Assembly (NCBI GenBank): GCA_030674915.1
Contig: JASXSV010000006.1
Coordinates: forward strand, 124,001 to 188,000
Direction of reading: 5' to 3'
Source of the DNA: Candidatus Endonucleibacter bathymodioli
Lineage (GTDB): Bacteria > Pseudomonadota > Gammaproteobacteria > Pseudomonadales > Endozoicomonadaceae
DNA: 64,000 nt
In this document: positions 58,127 through 64,000 of the stretch, in pieces
How positions within the stretch are numbered: position 1 is the first letter of the stretch
How the letters are laid out: the number at the start of each line of letters is the position of its first letter
Program-made: the position numbers and the translations under genes
The notes under the pieces: model-generated
What the model was told of the DNA's origin: nothing
The model's database searches: none
What the model saw: the letters and a program-made list of their open reading frames with translations, nothing else

Positions 58127-59050
58127 TCAGATAGTTTTATTAAGAATCAATGCCAGTAATGCTTGACGGGTATATATACCATTTTGTGCTTGCTGAAAAT
58201 AGTAAGCATGGGGACTGCTGTCTACATCCACGTTAATTTCATTATTTCTGGGTAGAGGGTGAAGTACTTTCAAGTGAGCAGGAGCTGTTTTCAGTATTTC
58301 ATTGGTTAGCATGTAACGAGGAGTAACATGTTTAAATTCGGCTTCATCAAAACGTTCTTGCTGAATTCGAGTCATATAGATGACGTCAGACGTGGGAACA
58401 ATTTCTTTGATGGCAGATGCCTTGCTATATTTTATTCCTTTAGCATCCAGCTCATCAAGGATATAGCCGGGCATGGCTAAAGCGCTGGGAGATAAAAAAC
58501 TGAAGCTGACATTAAACAAAGAGAGAGCCTGAGCCAATGAGTGAACGGTTCTCCCGTACTTTAAATCACCTACCAAGGCTACTTTAATGTTATCAATTTT
58601 TCCCTGACACTCTTTTATACTAAATAAATCCAACAAGGTCTGGGTTGGGTGTTGATTAGCTCCATCCCCACCGTTTATTATAGGCACAGAAGAATATTCC
58701 GAGGCCAATTTTGCAGAACCTTCCTCTGGGTGGCGCATTACTATAGCATCAACATACGAACTGATAACCTTGATAGTATCTGCAAGGGTTTCCCCTTTTT
58801 TTACAAGCGACGTGCTGCTGTCATCAGCAAAGCCGACACATGAACCACCGAGCTTTTGGATAGCCACCTCAAAAGAGATACGGGTTCTGGTTGAGGGCTC
58901 AAAAAAACAACTGGCAACAACCTTATCTTTCAATAAAATTTGGTTAGATGTGTGTTTTAGCTCAGCAGCTGTATTAAGAATCAACTCTATAGCATCACGG
59001 CTGAGGTCTGATATGGAGATGATATCTTTTTTAAATAACATGTTTTTCAT
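58127..59050 (-). CDS. pyrB: Aspartate carbamoyltransferase catalytic subunit PyrB
   Basis: Condenses carbamoyl phosphate with aspartate, the committed step of pyrimidine synthesis. 307 aa from the ATG at 59050, which aligns with the E. coli start; a longer frame begins at 59080. Carbamoyl-phosphate motif [13 protein letters not shown], then [31 protein letters not shown] and the aspartate-binding [10 protein letters not shown] all present. Closest in length and motifs to the E. coli type that pairs with PyrI, but no pyrI is adjacent. It may sit elsewhere or be lost, in which case allosteric control by CTP would be missing. Confidence 0.95.
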   Translation of the reverse strand: MKNMLFKKDIISISDLSRDAIELILNTAAELKHTSNQILLKDKVVASCFFEPSTRTRISFEVAIQKLGGSCVGFADDSSTSLVKKGETLADTIKVISSYVDAIVMRHPEEGSAKLASEYSSVPIINGGDGANQHPTQTLLDLFSIKECQGKIDNIKVALVGDLKYGRTVHSLAQALSLFNVSFSFLSPSALAMPGYILDELDAKGIKYSKASAIKEIVPTSDVIYMTRIQQERFDEAEFKHVTPRYMLTNEILKTAPAHLKVLHPLPRNNEINVDVDSSPHAYYFQQAQNGIYTRQALLALILNKTI

Positions 59051-59178
59051 AAGCGTGACCTGTTGTGCCTCCTTGCGCATAACGAGAATTGGTTGTCAGC
59101 AAAAAAATCCCCTACCCCTTGAGTTTTTACTGCATATCCTACTGACAAATAAAAATATCCTCATCAAAAGAGCTGACC

Positions 59179-59246
59179 TATACCCATTCTCTTTGAAGGT
59201 ATGAGATTGTTGACTGCTCTCGCCTACAAGGTGGAAATTAGTATAT
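59179..59246. repeat. Short-form copy of dispersed repeat
   Basis: 68 bp starting TATACCCATTCTCTTTGAAGG and containing GATTGTTGACTGCTCTCGCC, ending AGTATAT four bases before the fhs stop codon. It matches the left part of the long copies. Confidence 0.65.
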
Positions 59247-59249
59247 ATG

Positions 59250-61010
59250 CTAGTCCAAACCTGTAATTATGCCATCCTGATCAATATCAATAGACATGAA
59301 GTTTGGTTTTGAACCCAGCCCAGGCATGGTCATAATTTTGCCAGAGATAATATAGACAAATCCAGCACCAGCGGATAATCGAACGTCATGAACGGGAAAC
59401 TCAAATCCCTCAGGGCAACCTTTGAGAGTTGGATCATGAGATATAGATAAGGGCGTTTTTGCCATACATATTGGTAAAAATCCATACCCTTCTTCTTCAA
59501 GCTGTTCGATTTGCTGTAGGGCATGACTTGTAAATTTCACCTGCCCTGCACCATAACCGTTTATTGCCAGCTGTGTTATTTTTTCCTTAATTCCTGTATC
59601 TATTGGGTATAGACGCTGGAATCTAGTCTTGTAATTACAGGCTTCTTCTACTGCTTGAGCTAAAGTTGTGGCACCCTTGCCTCCAAGGCAAAAAGAATTA
59701 CTGATTGCTGCTTTGGTTGCACCCAGCTCCAACGCTTTTTTTAGTACCCAATCAAGTTCTTTTTTACTGTCTTCTGGAAAACGGTTGATCGCAGTAACAA
59801 CTGGGAGGCCATAGCGTTTAACATTATTTATATGCCACCTCAAGTTACTAACGCCTTTGTTGAGAGCATCTTGATTAGGTTCAATCATGCCTTTATCCAA
59901 AGGTAGACCCGGCTTTAACTCAAATTGACCAGAATGGGATTTTAATCCCCTCAATGAGCAGACAAGGACTACTGCGTCGGGTGTTTTGCCAGAATAATGG
60001 GCTTTGATGTTGCAGAATTTTTCCAAACCCATATCTGATCCAAAGCCGGCTTCTGTTACGACATACTCCGAAAGTTTTAATGCTAACTTATCCGCTAAGA
60101 TTGAAGAGTTGCCATGCGCAATATTGGCAAAAGGTCCTCCATGAATAAAGCAGGCGCCGCCTTCCAGATTCTGCATCAAGGTAGGGTTAATGGTATTTTT
60201 CATGATAACAGTCATTGCACCTGCTACTTTTATAGCCTCTGCCGTGATTGGCTCCCTCTTTTTGTTATAAGCAAGAACAATATTACCAATACGCTGTCGT
60301 ATATCTTGAAGACTATCGGTGAGCGCCAGTATGGCCATTAACTCTGATGCCGCAGTAATATCAAAACCACTAGTTAGAGGAACACCATTTAGATTGATTG
60401 TATCGTTAACCCCAGGAAGACCAGTTCTTATTGTTCGCAATGCTCTATCGTTATGATCAACAACGCGCCGCCAGGTAATACGTTCTGGATCTATTTTTAA
60501 GGCTTTCAGGCCACTGCGTTTTTCAAAAGCATCATAACCTTCCCGTTCTTCATGGTAAAGTCTACTGTCCAGTGCGGCGGCGGCAAGGTTATGGGCGCTG
60601 CTTACGGCATGGATGTCGCCAGTTAAATGCAAATTGACATCTTCTATAGGTGCGACTTGTGCATAACCTCCTCCCGCTGCGCCGCCTTTTACACCAAAAA
60701 CTGGCCCCATGCTAGCCTGCCTGATACAACTAATGGCCTTTTTACCTATCATAGAAAGCCCCATGGTAAGGCCAATGGTTGTCACAGTTTTACCCTCGCC
60801 AAAAGGAGTAGGGGTTATGGCACTGACCAAAATAAGCTTCCCATCTTTCTGGCTTGATTGTTCGGAAAGATGTTGCAAAATATTGATATCTACTTTTGCC
60901 TTGTAGTGGCCGTATGGTTCAATATCCTTAATATTAATACCAATTTGGGAAGCTATTGAGGTTATATTAGATAGGTGAGCACTGCGGGAAATTTCAATAT
61001 CTGACTTCAT
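59250..61010 (-). CDS. fhs: Formate-tetrahydrofolate ligase
   Basis: ATP-dependent formation of 10-formyl-tetrahydrofolate from formate and THF, feeding one-carbon units to purine synthesis. 586 aa from the ATG at 61010 with GGAGA 10 bases upstream; a TTG three codons earlier is less likely. P-loop TPTPFGEGKTVTTIGL (residues ~67-82), then RQASMGPVFGVKGGAAGGGY (folate-binding), NLHLTGDIHA, HGGPFANIAHGNSS and C-terminal PGLGSKPNFMSIDID. Complete. In many Gammaproteobacteria FolD makes this intermediate instead; having fhs suggests use of host-derived or fermentative formate (inference). Confidence 0.94.
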   Translation of the reverse strand: MKSDIEISRSAHLSNITSIASQIGINIKDIEPYGHYKAKVDINILQHLSEQSSQKDGKLILVSAITPTPFGEGKTVTTIGLTMGLSMIGKKAISCIRQASMGPVFGVKGGAAGGGYAQVAPIEDVNLHLTGDIHAVSSAHNLAAAALDSRLYHEEREGYDAFEKRSGLKALKIDPERITWRRVVDHNDRALRTIRTGLPGVNDTINLNGVPLTSGFDITAASELMAILALTDSLQDIRQRIGNIVLAYNKKREPITAEAIKVAGAMTVIMKNTINPTLMQNLEGGACFIHGGPFANIAHGNSSILADKLALKLSEYVVTEAGFGSDMGLEKFCNIKAHYSGKTPDAVVLVCSLRGLKSHSGQFELKPGLPLDKGMIEPNQDALNKGVSNLRWHINNVKRYGLPVVTAINRFPEDSKKELDWVLKKALELGATKAAISNSFCLGGKGATTLAQAVEEACNYKTRFQRLYPIDTGIKEKITQLAINGYGAGQVKFTSHALQQIEQLEEEGYGFLPICMAKTPLSISHDPTLKGCPEGFEFPVHDVRLSAGAGFVYIISGKIMTMPGLGSKPNFMSIDIDQDGIITGLD

Positions 61011-61558
61011 TAAACGCAATCTCCACAGTTAATATTTTTTGTAATACACCCATACCTTCAACGGTAACGAATATACCATGGTTTAATTATAAAAGTTGCC
61101 TAGCAAATCTTGCAAAAAACTTTTTCATAGTAAGAAACTAATCTGCTTGCATATGCTAGTAGTACGGCTCTCCACTGTTTATTAACATCTTATAAACAGC
61201 TTACCCACAGGATTCGTGCTGTTTTTCTAGCTTGAAATATATACCGCATCACATTATCTTATTCATGTGCATGCCTTGTATGCTCGTTACCTATGAAGGT
61301 GTGAGTCGTCGACAAACGATAGAAGCCCCATGAGTCTACGAGTATGTAAGTGATTGGGGTGAGTGAGAGCAGTCAACAACCTCACACCTTCAAGGAGAAT
61401 GGGTATAGAAACCCTTTTCAGGGTGATGCTCATCATGTATTGTGGCGCATGGCTGACTTCCTCTCTGGTAAATGTAACTTCTTTCATGCACTCATAAATA
61501 GTGCGGTAATTTCATTTAATTGCCATTATATTACATTGAGTGCAAGGGTAAGGTCTTG
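61011..61558. promoter_or_regulatory. Upstream region of nrdA with dispersed repeat
   Basis: 548 bp between divergent fhs and nrdA. It contains a repeat end at 61048-61078 (CCATACCTTCAACGGTAACG) and the full repeat at 61284-61407. A TTACCCACA at 61202 is one base from the DnaA-box consensus TTATCCACA. Promoters for both genes must be here. AAGG five bases before the ATG at 61559 supports the nrdA start. Confidence 0.4.
61284..61407. repeat. Full-size reference copy of dispersed repeat
   Basis: 124 bp. Outer inverted pair TGAAGGTGTGAG (61294-61305) and CTCACACCTTCA (61381-61392). Inner inverted pair CCCCAT (61326-61331) and GTGATTGGGG around AGTCTACGAGTATGTAA. It can fold as a long hairpin. 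No coding capacity, so MITE- or REP-like. Best copy for defining the family. Confidence 0.8.
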
Positions 61559-63829
61559 ATGAACGAAAACATCCGAGTCACTAAGCGTGACGGAGTAATG
61601 GAACAACTTGACTTGGAGAAGATCCACCGAGTAATTACTTGGGCGTCTGAAGGTCTGAGTAATGTTTCCGTTTCTGAGGTGGAATTGAAATCTCATATTC
61701 AGTTCTATGAAAGCATGCCGACGACTGATATCCATGAAACCCTCATTAAGTCAGCAGCTGACCTTATTTCTGAGCGAACACCTGATTATCAATACTTAGC
61801 TGCACGACTGGCTATTTTCCATCTGCGTAAAAAAGCTTATGGGCAATTTGAACCATTAGGACTCTATGAACAAGTGTCAAAGATGGTAGAGCTGAAAAAA
61901 TACGATAAGCATCTTTTAGAGGATTACACGGAGGCAGAATTCAACGAAATGAATGGCTATATTGACCATAATCGCGATATGAATTTTAGCTATGCCGCAG
62001 TAAAGCAGCTGGAAGGCAAGTACTTAGTTCAAAACCGTATAACAGGGGATTACTATGAAAGTCCTCAGATACTGTATATGATGATCGGGGCTTGTTTGTT
62101 TGCCAATTACGACAAAAATATTCGAATGGATTATGTTCACCGTTTGTATGATGCGGTATCTACTTTTAAAATATCCCTGCCTACCCCTATCATGGCTGGC
62201 GTACGAACACCCACCCGCCAGTTTAGTTCATGCGTATTGATTGAGTGCGCTGACTCTCTGAATGCTATCAACGCCACATCCAGCGCGATAGTTACATATG
62301 TCAGTCAAAGGGCTGGAATAGGCATTAATGCCGGTTCTATTCGTGCCATTGGCAGCTCTATCCGCAACGGTGAGGCATTTCACACCGGTTGTATTTCTTT
62401 TTACAAGCATTTTCAGACTGCCGTTAAATCTTGTTCTCAGGGAGGAGTACGCGGTGGTGCTGCTACATTGTTTTATCCTATCTGGCATTATGAAGCGGAA
62501 AGCTTGCTCGTTCTTAAAAATAATCGGGGGGTCGAGGAAAATAGGGTTCGCCATATAGATTATGGTGTTCAGTTTAACAAGCTAATGTATCAGCGTCTAA
62601 TTCAAGGGGGCAATATCACACTGTTTTCCCCATGCGACGTCCCTGGTCTTTACGATGCCTTTTTTGCAGATCAAACTCGTTTTGAAGAGCTGTATACACA
62701 GTACGAACAAGACGACAGCATTCGTAAGAAAACACTAAAGGCTGTAGAACTGTTCTCACTGTTTGCCTCTGAACGTGCCAGCACCGGACGAATTTACCTG
62801 CAAAATGTTGATCATTGTAATACCCACAGCCCATTTAATCCTGCTTTAGCGCCAATCCGCCAAAGCAATCTATGTTTGGAAATTGCTTTGCCGACCAAAC
62901 CCCTAAAGCATGCGCTTGATGAAGATGGAGAAATTGCACTTTGTACATTGGCGGCTTTTAATCTTGGCAAGCTGAACAGCCTAGACGATTTAGAAGATCT
63001 GGCAGATCTGCTAGTACGAGCATTAGACAGCTTGCTGGATTATCAAGATTACCCTCTGCCAGCAGCACGCAATGCCACTATGGGGCGTCGGCCTCTAGGT
63101 GTTGGTGTTATCAACTTTGCTAACTATTTGGCTCAACATAGCGTTCGCTACTCTGACGGATCCGCTAATGGCTTGACCCACAGAACCTTTGAGGCAATCG
63201 AGTATTATCTCTTGAAAGCCTCTAATAAGCTTGCTAAAGAAGTTGGTGCCTGCCCCAAATTTAATGAGACAACTTACTCTCAAGGATTACTTCCCATTGA
63301 TACATACAAGAAGGATCTTGACGAAGTTTGCAATGAACCTTTGAGATATGACTGGGAGAGCCTGCGTGCAGATATTCAAAAACACGGGTTGCGCAACTCC
63401 ACCTTGACAGCACTGATGCCTTCAGAAACCTCGTCACAAATCAGTAATGCGACTAATGGCATTGAGCCACCAAGAGGATTTGTCAGCGTGAAAGCTAGTA
63501 AGGATGGCATTCTTAAACAAGTGGTACCTGAGTTTGAAGAGTTGCGGGATAAGTACGAGCTACTCTGGGATATTAATAGTAATGACGGCTACCTGAAACT
63601 AGTTGCCATCATGCAGAAGTTTGTTGATCAAACTATATCTGCCAATACCAATTATGATCCCAGTCGTTTTGATGAGGGGAAAGTCCCAATGAAACTACTG
63701 CTGAAGGATATACTGACTGCTTATAAGCTGGGTATAAAAACGCTGTACTATCACAATACTAGGGATGGCGCAACAGATATGAATAGCGATGCTGATGATG
63801 GCTGCGAAGGAGGAGCTTGTAAAATCTGA
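61559..63829 (+). CDS. nrdA: Ribonucleoside-diphosphate reductase class Ia, alpha subunit NrdA
   Basis: Reduces ribonucleoside diphosphates to deoxyribonucleotides together with NrdB. 756 aa (E. coli 761). N-terminal ATP-cone VTKRDGVMEQLDLEKIHRVI with the overall allosteric site; active-site cysteines in FSSCVLIECA, in NLCLEIALP (with catalytic Glu) and in IALCTLAAFN; C-terminal redox pair CEGGACKI. A frame extension upstream to a TTG at 61520 is less likely than this ATG. nrdB is expected just past the window edge; only 171 bp remain. Confidence 0.97.
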   Translation: MNENIRVTKRDGVMEQLDLEKIHRVITWASEGLSNVSVSEVELKSHIQFYESMPTTDIHETLIKSAADLISERTPDYQYLAARLAIFHLRKKAYGQFEPLGLYEQVSKMVELKKYDKHLLEDYTEAEFNEMNGYIDHNRDMNFSYAAVKQLEGKYLVQNRITGDYYESPQILYMMIGACLFANYDKNIRMDYVHRLYDAVSTFKISLPTPIMAGVRTPTRQFSSCVLIECADSLNAINATSSAIVTYVSQRAGIGINAGSIRAIGSSIRNGEAFHTGCISFYKHFQTAVKSCSQGGVRGGAATLFYPIWHYEAESLLVLKNNRGVEENRVRHIDYGVQFNKLMYQRLIQGGNITLFSPCDVPGLYDAFFADQTRFEELYTQYEQDDSIRKKTLKAVELFSLFASERASTGRIYLQNVDHCNTHSPFNPALAPIRQSNLCLEIALPTKPLKHALDEDGEIALCTLAAFNLGKLNSLDDLEDLADLLVRALDSLLDYQDYPLPAARNATMGRRPLGVGVINFANYLAQHSVRYSDGSANGLTHRTFEAIEYYLLKASNKLAKEVGACPKFNETTYSQGLLPIDTYKKDLDEVCNEPLRYDWESLRADIQKHGLRNSTLTALMPSETSSQISNATNGIEPPRGFVSVKASKDGILKQVVPEFEELRDKYELLWDINSNDGYLKLVAIMQKFVDQTISANTNYDPSRFDEGKVPMKLLLKDILTAYKLGIKTLYYHNTRDGATDMNSDADDGCEGGACKI

Positions 63830-64000
63830 AATAACATCGGTAAGAAATAAATAGGTATGAGAAGATTAAAATTAGGAATCAAGACAACCTTGACTTGAAC
63901 AATAGGATAATTGTTACCCCCCATCCCGGCAGGTATTAACCATTTTTCCTCATTCAAGGTAAGTCACTACAACAGAAAAAAGGTCAACTAGTAGGCCTTA
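63830..64000. other. Window end after nrdA
   Basis: 171 bp, no complete feature; start of an nrdB gene is not yet visible. Confidence 0.4.

Noticed and set aside
61202..61210. DnaA box upstream of nrdA (TTACCCACA)
   Set aside because: One mismatch to the consensus and only a single site; nrd promoters can be DnaA-controlled, but this alone is chance-level evidence.

Overview
The window looks like a piece of an AT-rich gammaproteobacterial chromosome from a host-associated bacterium whose genome is decaying. The housekeeping genes are typical Gammaproteobacteria (prfA-prmC, nhaA, hemH, yadGH, queF, ydjA, ycgN, rnd, rsmC, rng-yhdP, coaE-pilD, pilC, pyrB, fhs, nrdA). Between them lie long stretches of transposase wreckage and large genes with eukaryote-type domains: ankyrin repeats, two BIR (inhibitor of apoptosis) domains, and a von Willebrand A plus RING-finger gene. 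Bacterial BIR proteins are very rare. The best-known bacterial case is the intranuclear mussel parasite 'Candidatus Endonucleobacter' (Endozoicomonadaceae), so I infer an Endonucleobacter/Endozoicomonas-like organism. No marker gene here proves this.

Layout. 1-11.4 kb: mostly core genes, with one unknown cytoplasmic-type gene. 11.4-30 kb: an effector island holding a secreted ankyrin protein (12952-15594), a secreted protein with a histidine-rich motif pattern (16564-17697), the BIR-BIR/protease-like/ankyrin protein (18599-21916), a frameshifted vWA-RING gene (22545-25707), further broken pieces with a signal peptide (25787-27283), an IS5-type element, and a low-complexity Lys/Asp/Gln protein (28866-29936). 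30.1-37.5 kb: core genes rsmC, rng and yhdP. 37.5-49 kb: a graveyard of insertion sequences (IS481, IS30, IS256, IS5, IS3) around a large non-Sec candidate effector (40278-42821), a small Asp/Phe repeat protein, and a tRNA-Arg(CCU) gene interrupted by a group I intron. 49-54 kb: the remains of the pil operon (coaE, pilD, pilC), split by IS30 and IS5 pieces and without pilB. 54-57.8 kb: more IS remnants and two small secreted unknowns. 58-64 kb: pyrB, fhs and nrdA.

Three things stand out. (1) The BIR protein carries two complete zinc-binding signatures plus a candidate Cys-His-Asp protease site and ankyrin-like repeats behind a Sec signal peptide; it may be an exported modulator of host cell death. 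(2) The 238-nt group I intron sits right after the anticodon of tRNA-Arg(CCU), and a P1 helix with a U.G pair at the splice site can be drawn. (3) A dispersed repeat family with TATACC...GGTATA ends occurs in two size classes (about 125 and 65 bp) in at least ten places, and two different IS30-type elements adjoin the same site of the IS5-type element.

Sec-type secreted proteins (12952, 16564, 18599, 27283, 55909, 57212) and non-Sec, lysine-rich candidates (5150, 28866, 40278) form two separate groups. This suggests that two export routes feed host manipulation. All of that is inference from sequence.
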